Shown here piece by piece: positions 1-10,604 of a stretch of 64,000 nucleotides of DNA. A program made the position numbers and the translations under genes. This stretch comes from Catenaria anguillulae PL171 (lineage: Eukaryota; Blastocladiomycota; Blastocladiomycetes; Blastocladiales; Catenariaceae), in the NCBI GenBank assembly GCA_002102555.1, contig MCFL01000023.1:62001-126000 (forward strand). The letters are read 5' to 3'. Position 1 is the stretch's first letter; each line of letters opens with the position of its first letter. The notes under the pieces are model-generated. The model ran no database searches. It worked only from the letters and a program-made list of their open reading frames with translations, and was not told the origin of the DNA.

Positions 1-770
1 GATGCAAACCAGACCATCGCTGCGGCCCGCCGTGCGCGAGCGGTTCACCATCATGTATGCCGGGGCATGTGCCTAACCCGTACTGCCAGCGTATGGCGAT
101 TCCGCGCGCCGCCACAGCCTTATCCCTCGCTGTGCAGCGCGCAAACATAGTTTCCCCGCCCTGGCTCCTCGGCGAATATCTCAAACATATGTATAATCAA
201 TTCTCTATGCTACGTATACCTACTCGGGCAGCTGTTGAGGTTGAAAAAAAAAAAACCAAGAATGTGCGCATGGATGGTCTCACCCGCCGTCTCATCAAGC
301 AGTGATCAATTGCACGTCATGCATGGGTCGTGAGAGAGAAATGACCAAGAGAGCGTCCGACTGAACGGTGCGGTAAGTACATGGATTGCATAAAGGCAGC
401 CAGTCGCAACTCGCAAGCTTAAGGCCATGTAGCTGTAGGCTGGAGATAAGCCAATGTCTCAGATCAATCGGGCTGCTGCACTCTGAGTCTTGACTTTCAA
501 GTTGGGTTGAAAAGCGAGTGTCGCCCCCCCTTCTACCCCTCTGCCTTTGCCTTGCGTGTGTTCCCATTCCCACACTGACTGTCTCACTTGCTTCGACCGA
601 CAGACCGACAGACCGACAGACAGACTCACTTGGCCTTCCACACACGCTCACGCATACGCACACGCACACGCATCGAATCGTATCGTATCGTATCGTACCG
701 TATCGTACCGTATCGTCTACTTCCTCACACAAATCCCTGCATCCCCTCACCCTTCATTGCGAAACCCGTC
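1..770. other. Upstream region without a supported gene; simple repeats near the 3' end
   Basis: I see no gene here. The last 180 bases are low-complexity: a CCGACAGA-type tandem tract around 595-634, a CA/CG-alternating tract around 640-670, and a pentameric ATCGT/ACCGT tract at about 671-717. They lie directly upstream of the FAS1 gene, so they are probably in its promoter or 5' UTR. Reading frames through these tracts are composition artefacts. Confidence 0.6.
671..717. repeat. Pentanucleotide tandem repeat (ATCGT/ACCGT units)
   Basis: About eight to nine copies of a five-base unit alternate between ATCGT and ACCGT, ending about 50 bases before the FAS1 start codon. Seen directly in the sequence. 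It may be a variable-length promoter element, but that is inference. Confidence 0.8.
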
Positions 771-1961
771 ATGGCGCCCCTCAACACGCTCACGGTCTTG
801 GCCGCCCTCTCCCTCGCCCTCGTCGTGGCCATCACCACTGTCCAAATCGAGTCACGTCCAAACCCGCACGCCCTCCAAGCTCGGCTCCTCCGCAAGCGCC
901 AGCAAGCCACGCCGCCGCCCGACACGACTCCCGCCCCGTCCCCGGCCCCTTCGCCGACCCCTGCGCCTGCGCCTGCGCCTCCAAGGCCATCTCCAAGCCC
1001 GACCAATGGTGGTGACGGCGGCCAGTCATCGACCCCCACGGCTCTGCCCCAAGGTCTGGCTCCGTTCCAAGACGCGACCAATCTCACGGCGTGGCAGGTG
1101 CTCGAGTCGCACCCGAGCTTCACCAATGTGTCATCCATTGCCCTTGCACACTCGCCCGCCGTTGTCAGGGCACTCAACTCGACCGACCCGGGCACAAACT
1201 TGACCGTGTTTGCTCCCTACGATTTGGGTACGTTCGACCGAGTCATTGACGATGTGTCTCACTTGTGGTGTTTTTGCCACCATGAGTCTCACCACCTTTT
1301 CACTTATACCTACACAGCCTTTGAAGCACTCGTCACTCAACCGCTCTTTGCATTTGCCAACTCGACCGATCGCTACGACGCGCTCATCACGCAAGCTCTG
1401 GCTTACCACGTCTCGAATGCCACCGTGCCCGGCACCGGTGCCATCTACTCGAACAACATTCCCCCCGCGCCGGGCAACTTGACGGTCCCGACACTCGCGG
1501 GCAACCTTAACGTGACGCTGCAACGTGCCAACGAGCGACCAGCCCCGCCCGTGCAAATCAGTCAGCAAACCATCACCATCCCGACTGTTCAAGTCCCAAC
1601 GGCGACCGCCACGATTCCCTCACCAACTATCACCCCTCCTGTCACGGTCGTGCGCCCCACGCCCACGAATACAACCACGGAACCAGGTCAGGCGGCGACG
1701 ACGACGACCGGCACGCAAACACAAACGGCAACCACGACCGAGCCCAGTCAAGTCGGCGGCCCGGTTCCCACACAGGGCGAGGGCGTGTTTGCCAATGACG
1801 CGCAAATCATTTACGCCAACTTGACGCTGGCCAACGGGGTGCTTCACGTGGTGGATCGCTTGGTTTCGCCGCTCTTCATCTTCAACAATCCGGATCTTCT
1901 CAGTAGTGTGGTGCCGACAGCGTTGCCGACTGGAACGGTGACTCGGACGGCGACGCGCTAA
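771..1961 (+). CDS. Secreted fasciclin (FAS1) domain protein
   Basis: Predicted 366 aa from two exons, 771-1227 and 1318-1961. The 90-nt intron starts GTACGT and ends TACACAG; it is open and in frame. Residues 1-27 form a typical signal peptide (MAPLNTLTVLAALSLALVVA). A Pro/Ala-rich spacer follows, then a FAS1 domain from about residue 95. Splicing restores the FAS1 H1-like motif TVFAPYDLAFEAL; the end of the domain carries the H2-like LANGVLHVVDRL. FAS1 proteins mediate adhesion at the cell surface. A Thr/Pro-rich stretch of about 85 residues is inserted inside the domain, just before the H2 part. Many N-x-S/T sites suggest glycosylation. There is no hydrophobic C-terminal GPI signal, so it is probably secreted or wall-associated. 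I chose the start because it gives the signal peptide. Confidence 0.82.
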   Translation: MAPLNTLTVLAALSLALVVAITTVQIESRPNPHALQARLLRKRQQATPPPDTTPAPSPAPSPTPAPAPAPPRPSPSPTNGGDGGQSSTPTALPQGLAPFQDATNLTAWQVLESHPSFTNVSSIALAHSPAVVRALNSTDPGTNLTVFAPYDLGTFDRVIDDVSHLWCFCHHESHHLFTYTYTAFEALVTQPLFAFANSTDRYDALITQALAYHVSNATVPGTGAIYSNNIPPAPGNLTVPTLAGNLNVTLQRANERPAPPVQISQQTITIPTVQVPTATATIPSPTITPPVTVVRPTPTNTTTEPGQAATTTTGTQTQTATTTEPSQVGGPVPTQGEGVFANDAQIIYANLTLANGVLHVVDRLVSPLFIFNNPDLLSSVVPTALPTGTVTRTATR

Positions 1962-2798
1962 CTTGATTGCGAGTGCCAAGGTTTTTGAGATGTTGCTTGT
2001 GAGTAAGTAGTCGATCCTTTTGCGTGGGGCGGCGGCCGCTGTGTACATATGTTGTATTGATTGATTGATTGATATGGCGATGATGGTTGAATCCGTTTGT
2101 CTTCAATGCCTCACATTTCTTCTTCCCACCGACTTGAGTGTGTGCGTGTGTGTTCACTTCTCTCTTCACTTTGTCTATTATTCAAAGTTCCTCACCTCCA
2201 TTGTGTTGTTGTTGTCATGCGATTGTGCCTCCTGAATCCTGTCCGGAATGTATCCAAATCTCTTGAACTTGATTGCCGGAAGGATGGATGTCTTCATGTG
2301 ATTCACAAAAGCCTGAGGGACACACATGCTCAGTCTGAGTTTGAGATGAGGGACAAGGCGATGGCGAGGGACTGGGGACGGATCACGGCATGCATGAGCA
2401 AGTCGCAGACTTGAGTTGGAACAACCGACTCGAATGAAAACAAACGTACGTACCGACGTACAAGTGGTGCGCCTTGGCGTGTCTGTCGCCAGCGGACTTC
2501 GAACTTCATGCACCGTGCAACGTTTAAGAATGATTGGCCTCACGAACGAGCTCGATGCAGGATGCAGGACTCAGAGGTGGCATGATCAGACGATCAACTG
2601 TTGCCCGTTCTTGTCGCACAAGTGAAGTCGAAAGGACCGATTTGCATTAATTGAGTGAAACCCATTCATTTACACACGGAAATAGGAAAAATTGTACACA
2701 GATACATCAAACAAGTAAGAAGGAAAAACACTAACGAAAACAAAACTCATCATGGCCTCGGCTACCCATCAACAAACGGCATGGGCACCTGCACCAAC
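1962..2798. other. Intergenic region between convergent genes
   Basis: Convergent gap between the FAS1 gene and SSC1. It holds a short TTGA tetranucleotide tract around 2055-2072 and otherwise nothing I can support as a gene. It probably contains both 3' UTRs and polyadenylation signals. Confidence 0.55.
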
Positions 2799-5355
2799 TT
2801 ACTTCTTGTCAGCATCCTTGAACTCGCCCTCGGACGTGGTCGAGTCAGCACCCGATCCCGACGACGACGCAGCACGGCTCTTGTAGGCAGCCTCGAACAA
2901 CTTGAGCGACGCCTGCTGGACCTCATGGTACGCCTTGCGGATCTCGTCGGCGGGGATGGTCTCCTTGGCCATGATCTCGCGCAGCTCGACAATCTTTGCG
3001 CGAATCTTCTCGGCCTCCTCCTTGTTGATCTGGTCCTTGAAGTCCTCCATGGACTTTTCGGTATCCGTGATGATCGACTCGGCCTTGTTGCGCTCCTCAA
3101 TCATGTCGCGACGAGCAGCGTCCGTCTCCTTGTGGGCCTCGGCCTCAGACACCATCTTTTCAATCTCGTCCTTGGAGAGACCAGATTGGCCGGCAATCGT
3201 GATGGACTGGTCCTTGTTGGTGGCCTTGTCCGAGGCAGACACGTTGACGATGCCATCGGCGTCAATGTCAAAGGTGACCTCGATTTGGGGCACACCCTTG
3301 GGTGCCGGGGGAAGACCGGTAAGCTGGAAGTTGCCGAGCAACTTGTTGTCGCGCACGAGCTCACGCTCGCCCTGGAACACGCGAATCTCGACTTGGGTTT
3401 GGCCGTCGGCGGCAGTTGAGAAGGTCTGCGACTTCTTGGTCGGGATGGTGGTGTTGCGGTTAATGAGACGGGTGAAGACACCGCCAAGGGTCTCGATACC
3501 AAGCGACAACGGGGTCACATCGAGCAAGAGCAAGTCGGTCACGTCACCGGCAAGCACACCACCCTGGATCGAGGCACCAATGGCAACAGCCTCATCGGGG
3601 TTGACGCCCTTGGACGGCTCGCGGCCAAAGAGCTCCTTGACCATGGACTGGACCTTGGGCATGCGGGACATACCACCAACGAGAATCACCTCATCAATCG
3701 ACTTGGTCGAGATGCCGGCATCACGCACAGCCTTCTTGCATGGCTCGACGGTCCGGTCAATCAAGTCCTTGGTGAGCTGCTCAAACTTTGCGCGGGTCAA
3801 CTTGGCGTTGATGTGCTTGGGGCCAGAGGCATCGGCCGTGATGAAGGGCAAGTTGATGTCGGTTTGCATGGTGGACGACAACTCAATCTTTGCCTTTTCG
3901 GCCGCCTCGCGCACGCGCTGGATGGCCATGCGGTCGTTGGAAATATCAACGCCTTGCTCCTTCTTGAAGTCCTCGACGATCCACTTGATGAGGGCATTGT
4001 CGAAATCCTCACCACCCAAGTGAGTGTCACCGTTAGTCGACTTGACCTCAAACACACCCTTTTGCATCTCGAGGATGGAGATATCAAAGGTACCACCGCC
4101 GAGATCGTACACGGCAATCACCTTGTCGTCCGCGTTCTTGTCCATGCCGTAAGCGAGGGCAGCGGCCGTGGGCTCGTTAATCACACGGTGGACAGTAAGG
4201 CCAGCAATGGAACCGGCATCCTTGGTGGCTTGGCGCTGGGCGTCGTTGAAGTAGGCGGGCACCGTCACCACGGCATCCTTGACCGTCTTGCCCAAGTAGC
4301 TCTCGGCCGTCTCCTTCATCTTCATCAACACAAAGGCGCCGATTTGCGAGGGCGAGTACTTCTTGCCACGGACCTCAACCCAAGCGTCGCCGTTGGTGTG
4401 CGCAATAAGCTTGTAGGGCACGTGCTTTGCATCGTCCTGGACGAGCTTATCCGAAAACTTGCGGCCAATCAAACGCTTGATGGCAAACAGCGTGTTTTCC
4501 GGGTTGACAACGGCCTGGCGCTTGGCGGCATTGCCCACGAGAAGCTCGCCGTCCTTGGCAAAGGCAACAACCGAGGGAGTGGTGCGGGTACCTTCGGCGT
4601 TCTCAATGACGCGGGGCTCCTTGCCTTCCATGACGGCCACACATGAGTTGGTGGTGCCGAGATCAATGCCAATGACGGCGCCCGTGGGCTTGGTCGAGGC
4701 GTGGCGCAGGAGCGCGGGCTATACAAACATAATGCACGTGTCAGTCGAGTTTGCCCGTGACAGCGAATCGAAGCGGTTGCAGGTAAAAAGCAGGAACGAA
4801 AAGGCAGGAAGCGGTAAAGTGTGATGAACGCTGCCATGTTGCTGGACCAGCAGACGAGCATGCAGGCACGGCACGCCAGTAAAGAAATGGGCCAGAGACA
4901 AAGGAAGCGATATATCAGACTACGGCTGTGATCGGGCGAGGCTGCATGCTTTGGCAAACTGGGGGTGTTGTGCAGCAGCAGTTGGAGGCGGATCGACCAA
5001 ACCATAGTACGGCTGATGCAATGGTTCTGGCCCATGCAGCATGCCGGCGAGCCCGCTGGTCAGAAAATGCGGCAAAATCCGCTCTGCCCGTCGTCAAGAA
5101 CAGGCGGCCCAGTAAAACGGCGGTCGGGAGACGATGACGAGCGAGACTCGACCGACGCCGAGACCGAGGCAGAGACGCCTGCACTCTCATTGGCAGCGCC
5201 ACGGCCTCGGCCGCGCAAGTTTCCCGAGCAACGGTCACGAGGAAGGACAGGATCGATGGTGGGGGTGGGGTGGTTGCGATGGTAAACGGCAAGAGATGGT
5301 TGCGGACCTGGACTGAAGGGGTGCGGAGGGCGGCGCGACGTGCGAATGCGAGCAT
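2799..5355 (-). CDS. SSC1: Mitochondrial Hsp70 (Ssc1/mortalin type)
   Basis: Predicted 655 aa, from exon 1 (5355-5308) and exon 2 (4718-2799). Matrix Hsp70 drives protein import as the PAM motor ATPase and folds imported proteins. Exon 1 supplies an Arg-rich presequence ([16 protein letters not shown]). Exon 2 opens with [14 protein letters not shown], then the ATP-binding [17 protein letters not shown] signature. Further signatures are [14 protein letters not shown] and [13 protein letters not shown]. The substrate-binding domain and helical lid follow, with a Ser/Gly-rich end ([11 protein letters not shown]). The length equals that of yeast Ssc1. The intron (4719-5307, 589 nt) is far longer than the others here, and its donor CAG/GTCCGC is weak, so exon 1 is less certain than exon 2. 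Long reading frames on the opposite strand are the usual Hsp70 antisense artefact. Confidence 0.93.
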
Positions 5356-5762
5356 GGTGAGATAGATGGTGGGCTGATGGTTTGGTGGTGGTACAACGAC
5401 CCGAAGTGGCAAGGCTTTGGTATTCGTAGTGGTCCGTAAGGGAACAAAACCGACTACTGGCCATTGGGGTCTTTGACTCCTTTTGAGCTTGAGCTTTTGA
5501 ACAAACAACGACCGCCGATCGCGAGCTGAGCGATCGTTCCGATGCATTCCGTCACTCACGCAAGCCTCAAGCCTCAGGGGTTCCACGACCTTCTTGTCTC
5601 ACGCGCGCAGATCGTGACCTGGTTGGTTTCTGTCCTCAGGCTGTCCTGTCCACACCCGCACCTCTGTCACCGTCACGAGCCTCTTGCAGTTCTTCGGGCG
5701 GTAATGTTAGTGTATGGATCAAGCAAAGATACAACAGCGCAAAGACACCTTCATTCTCATCA
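5356..5762. other. Intergenic gap between SSC1 start and kinesin 3' end
   Basis: About 400 bases upstream of SSC1 and downstream of the kinesin stop. No gene is supported. It should contain the SSC1 promoter. I did not find a clear heat-shock element array by eye. Confidence 0.5.
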
Positions 5763-8700
5763 TCATAGCCCGACCATCTGCGGTCGCTCCTCCATCATCT
5801 GTGTCTCCATCCCTGCAGGTACCGGCATCTCGTACTGATCTGATGCTGCTGCAACAGATATGGCTGACATGCCCGCCGCCATGAGCTTGAGGTGCTTCTT
5901 ACTCACCCGAACCCGAGCACCAGATGTCGGAGTCCCGCCTGCAGCTTCGCTCGCCGACCTTGAATGCGCCTCTTGACTGCTCAGTGGCACAATGGCCGCA
6001 GCCAAGATTTCGTCTGTAGGGCGTTCGTCTTTGGACCCATGACGATGGCGGCGATGGGGGTGCTGGTGATGATGATGCTGTAGTCCACTTTCCTCTGCAT
6101 GTGCTGCATGTGCTGCAGTGGCCATGAGCGCGCGCAGCTGCATTCTCAGCTCCTTGTTAGACGTGCGATAGTGCTCCAGGTCCCGCACGCGCTCCTCAAA
6201 CTTGTCCCTCTCTTGCTTCATTCTTACCACCTCAGCCTCCAACTCGGCTACCCGTTCACTGCCACCTTGCCCATCGTTCCCACTGCTCTTTGCCCCGGCG
6301 GACGAGGACGCCGACGACACGGACGCAGCCGAATCGACTCGCTTCCGGAGCGCCACCACTTGGCCCTCGAGCACCTTGATTCGGCGCACATCCTCGTCGT
6401 GTTGGCGCTCGAGTTTTTGCACGGCAGCCAGGTGCACGGCCTCCACCGAGGCGAGCTTGTCAGCCTCGGCACGCGATTTCGACTTGAGCTGCGCATGGCG
6501 GTCGCGCAGCTTGTCGACCTCGGACTGTAAGTCTGCGATTTGACGTTGTTTGGATTCTTTTTCTTTATGCCAGAACAAGCACCAACGTCAATATTCTGAA
6601 TGTTCAGAAGAATGAGGATCAGTTGTGATGCACGTACCACGGACGAGTTTGTCATGCTGCTTTTGCCGCCCGCGGAGTGCGTTGAGCTACACACATGTGC
6701 AAACAGTTCTCACATGAATCAGGCATCCATGGCTCTCCATCAGAAGCAACACGCACCTGTGCGCTCACCTGCTGAATCTTGATCTCATACTCGTGCTTGA
6801 GCCGATTCTTTTCCGAATCCATCTCGAGCTTTTCCGACTTGAGCCTGTCGACTTGCTTTTCCGCAGCCTGCAACTCGCGCTCCAACTTGACCATCTTGTC
6901 CACGTACTTTTGTGACAAATGATCGGTGCGTTTCCTGCTCGCATCCAGCTCTTCAATCATCTTGAGCTTTTCCTCCATCTCGCTCGTCAACCTGACAAGC
7001 TCGTCCTCAAGCCCCGGCGCAACCACTTGCTCACGTGAGCTCCGCAGTGCCACCAGCTCGTCCTCGAGCTCACGCACGTTACGCTTCATGTGCTCCCGCT
7101 CTTCTTGCAGTCGCACGGCCTCGGCACGCACCTCTGCCAATTCCTCACACGTTTCGTTGGCTTTGCGTTCCCAGTACCCGGCCGCGTCTTGCGCGTCCTT
7201 TGTTCGGCGCTCAACGCGGTCCAACTCGGCAGATTTCACGTCTGCTGCCGCACGCGCGTCGCGCGCTTGCACCCGAACGCGTTCCAGGTCGAGTGCTTGT
7301 GCCGAGAGTTGCGACTCGAGGTCGGCCACGCGCGCAAGCAAGGAGTGGGTGGATTCGGAGGAGGTGGCGGGAGCCGTAGTGGCACGCCGAAGCGTGGGTG
7401 AGGACGAGGAGGAGGTGCAAGAAGAGAGTGCACGAAGTGGCGGAGCACCGCCCGAGCTCGATGGTTTGCGTGCAAGGCTCGTGACGCTTGCGGATCGGCC
7501 GGGTGCGGGGAGCGGCGGCAGCGAGTCGAGCAATGTGGATGTCGAGCGCGGCATTTGTGGTGAGGCCAGTGGCAGTTGGACGCCGTAGGTTGCGAGCAAG
7601 TGAGTGAGCCGTGATGGATCTGGGTGAGGCGATTGCAGGTACTTTGCGACTTCCAGTGCGAGATGTTGAGCAGCCTCCGAGCCGGGTGACGCTGACGGCA
7701 GCTGGTTCATTGTGGTTGGTGACGGTTGAAGGGTTGGAGCCGGAACAAGTGCCGTTTTTGCATGCAGTTCAGCAATCATGCCATTGGCCTGCGTCAGTCC
7801 AGACTTGAGTTGTTCCACGAGCGCCAACAGCTCGGCCGCAGATTCCTGCCCAAGACCTGCTACGGCGGGTGGCGGGGCTCGTTCCTCCATTCCCACCATG
7901 GGCAGTGCCGCCGCCACAATACCCGAATCCGTACTCGCCGCAGCGGCAACCGCCGGTGGACTAGCAATATTGACCACGGGTCGATTCTTGATGCGTTTTG
8001 CCCGATGCGCATACACGAGTGTATTCAAGCTCTCCTGTGCGTTTCCCGGCACTGGACTCACACACGCAATCAATACCGTCTTTGAATTTCCGCCCAAACT
8101 GTCCTGCAACAAGCGTGTGAGCTTGGAGTCGCGATACGGAACGTGGCCCGTGTGCTGCGTGGTGCCCGCAGACAGCGCATTGATGACGTTGCCGAGTGCC
8201 AGCAGGCCAGAGTTGATCTTGATGCTCTCCTTGAATCGGACGCCATCGGCTAGTGTGCGCTTTTGCCGTTCGGACCCTGCGAGGTCCACGAGGTGCAGTT
8301 TGGATTCACGGCACTCGACTTGGCGCGTGGCTGGGTTGAGGATGTATTGTTCGATAAAGATGGAGAAGATGGCGTGCGACCGCGACGATGTCAAGTTCAT
8401 GTTGGTTTCGCCCGTGGTGCGCGCTTGCGATCCGCGGTCGAGCAGAGTCAGGATGTCGGTGGATGTCGTGCAGGGGAGGGAGGAAACACCAGACAGGAGA
8501 ATGGTGCCGTTACGGTCTTCGCGGATGGTGATGGGAGTTGTTGCGCTTGTGCTTGTTGAGGACGACGGAAAGGTGGCAGAATACGGGTCAGCGACAGGTT
8601 GAGTAGCGTCCGAGGCGAGCAGATCGCGGACTTCTTCTTGGTATAGCTCAATGTATGAGACGCGCAACAGGCGTTGGTTGACGTCCTATGCCACGCTTTT

Positions 8701-9290
8701 GTTAGTTTGGGGGTGTCTTGTCAACTGAAAAGAAGAGAAATTTCACAAACAGGTAGGCGCTGAATAAGCTCCTCGACCAACCTTGGCGCAATTCCGACCA
8801 TCGCCGGTATCTCGTCATCGGTATCTTGCTCCGCGTCCAGCGGCGCCGCTTCTTCCGCACTGGCCATTTGACTGAGCGGACACGTTCCCATGGTATACGT
8901 CTTGCCACTGCCTGTCTGTCCGTATACGAGCGCTGTCACATTAAACCCAAGCACAACTTGATCGAGCAACGGCCGGACAACGGTCGTGTACACATCGACC
9001 TGCGACGCCTGGGGCGAAAAGACGTGATCAAAGGTGAATGCGCGCGGAGGTGCTGAAGAGGCTGCGGCAGAAGCATCAGCAAAAGCGTCAAAGTTGACAA
9101 TGACTTGGTGGGTTGGGTCATGCGGAGATGGTTGCACGCATTGGTGAGACAGGGCGTATGCCTCAGGTGGGGGCCGGATGCGGACGGCGACCGTAATCGG
9201 GCATTCGCGTTTTGCACTCGCAGCCGCTGTTGGCTGGGGCGTGGGAGCGGCTGACGTGGCCGCGGTTGGGGTTGAGGTGGATGGGGCCAT
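5763..9290 (-). CDS. Kinesin-4 family motor (KIF4-like chromokinesin)
   Basis: Predicted 1101 aa from four exons: 9290-8751, 8685-6769, 6686-6638 and 6562-5763. The N-terminal motor domain has VRIRPP, the P-loop GQTGSGKT, switch I NMNLTSSRSHAIF and switch II LVDLAGSE, ending near HVPYRDSKLTRLLQDSLGG and AHRAKRIKN. Long coiled coils follow. Exons 3 and 4 encode the KIF4-type stretch LNALRGRQKQHDKLVR and KESKQRQIADLQSEVDKLR. Kinesin-4 motors bind microtubule plus ends and organise spindle midzone microtubules or chromosome arms. The acceptor of exon 4 is ambiguous between two nearby AGs in the same frame (differing by two codons). The tail after the coiled coil is short and lacks an obvious Cys-rich chromokinesin motif. 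It is divergent from the zinc-domain gene at 9608. Confidence 0.85.
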
Positions 9291-9607
9291 GCTGAAGGTT
9301 CTATTTGTGCGAGTGCACAGTGTTTTGTCATTGCCATTCAGTTATTCATCGTTGCTGCTGCTCAGTCAAAGGAAATGCCCCGGCCAGTTTGTGGGAAGAG
9401 GTATGGTGGATTGACGCGCCGTGCCATCATAAGTAAGCATGGCTGCGGGCCACGTGCTTTCACGCTCAGGACGATGCACATGCACTCGATCAACGCCACA
9501 CTTAGGTACACCACCAAATCCGATTCGCGTGGTGCTGGGTGATTCAACTGCTGGCAACTGTCAGGAATCCATGCATGCAGACAGCAACACCTTCAGATCC
9601 GCACACA
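9291..9607. other. Divergent intergenic region (kinesin / zinc-domain gene)
   Basis: Gap between two divergently transcribed genes. I specifically looked here for a phosphatase domain that would complete the Yvh1 protein downstream and saw none. Confidence 0.5.
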
Positions 9608-10219
9608 ATGTCATCAACATCATCAACATCATCAACAGCAGCAAAAGCAAAAGGAAACGCAAAAGCGCCGCAAGAACCACCAACCCACGGCTACCGGTGC
9701 CCGAAATGCCGTTCGCTGCTGTTCACATCGACCCATGTGATCCCTCACTCTGAATCGACCGACGGCGGCGACGCTTCGTGGCGATTCCGCGGCAAGGGGT
9801 CGACAACTGTTGGTCAAGCACACATTGCCACGTCGGACCTGGGAGGCAATCCGGACGACGAGGGCCAGTGCACCGTGATCAACTTCAAGCCGCCAAGATG
9901 GATGAAGTCGGAGCTGGATGCGGGCCACACTGAAGGCAAAATGACGTGTCCGGCCGTCATGAAGAATGGAAAGCCATGTGGTGCCAAAGTGGGCGAGTAT
10001 CATTGGCAGGGAACAACGTGCACATGCGGAGTGTGGGTTGCTCCGGCGTTTCTGGTGCCGCGGTCGAGGGTGGATCGGATTCCAATGACACCAACTGCAA
10101 GTGTGCCGAGTGGGGCGGCAGCATCAGCATCATCAGGAGCAAGCACAAGCGCAGGAGCAGTTGAGGGACCGCGCGCTGGCGTGGGAGGGAGTCAGGGAAA
10201 GGTGGCAGAGTCTTCTTGA
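9608..10219 (+). CDS. Stand-alone Yvh1/DUSP12-type zinc-binding domain protein
   Basis: Predicted 203 aa, one exon. Residues about 27-160 match the C-terminal zinc-binding domain of Yvh1/DUSP12: YRCPKCRSLLFTS, then FKPPRWMKSELDAG, then MTCPAV..GKPCGAKVGEYHWQG..CTCGVWVAPAFLVPRSRVD. The paired Cys positions fit two zinc ions. In yeast the zinc domain of Yvh1 is the part needed to release Mrt4 during 60S ribosome maturation, while the phosphatase domain is dispensable. Here no dual-specificity phosphatase domain (HCxxGxxR) is present at all. A Ser/Thr/Ala-rich N-terminus and a Ser/Gly-rich tail flank the domain. The start is the ATG before SSTSSTSSTAAK; an upstream in-frame ATG at about 9575 is possible. 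Confidence 0.8.
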   Translation: MSSTSSTSSTAAKAKGNAKAPQEPPTHGYRCPKCRSLLFTSTHVIPHSESTDGGDASWRFRGKGSTTVGQAHIATSDLGGNPDDEGQCTVINFKPPRWMKSELDAGHTEGKMTCPAVMKNGKPCGAKVGEYHWQGTTCTCGVWVAPAFLVPRSRVDRIPMTPTASVPSGAAASASSGASTSAGAVEGPRAGVGGSQGKVAESS

Positions 10220-10604
10220 GCGATTCAATACAAGCGATTCTTCTCCTACATGTTTATCTTCGTTCTTTTGCATTTTTGTGCCGCAAGCGAATGCTCGATA
10301 GTAATCACAGTGCGATCAAGAAAGAGTGATCAGGTGAACCAACCAACCAATCAATCAAATGAGCGGGGAGTGTGGGCGCCATGCCGCCATCCGATTCGGC
10401 ATTTCAGCCTCTTCCCCATCATGAAGTGAAATCATTGATAGTTCTGGACGCTCACTCTTGGCCATGCAGCTGTGTTGACGTTCGGACTTCCTCACTCCTT
10501 CACGGCACTGCCATCCACCCACAACCACATCGTAATCATTCCCTGCTTGCAGCTGTGACGACCGAGTACCACGCCCAACCCATCCCAACCCAGACCCAGC
10601 CCAA
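10220..10604. other. Intergenic region upstream of the syntaxin gene
   Basis: No gene supported. Contains short AACCAACC/AATCAATC runs near 10340-10360 and the presumed syntaxin promoter. Confidence 0.5.

Noticed and set aside
295-750. Overlapping frames through the simple repeats before the FAS1 gene
   Set aside because: They are produced by CA, CCGACAGA and ATCGT repeats and have no protein-like sequence.
2655-4646. Long open frames on the plus strand opposite SSC1
   Set aside because: Antisense open frames are a known composition artefact of Hsp70 genes. They carry no domain and the minus strand encodes a complete Hsp70.
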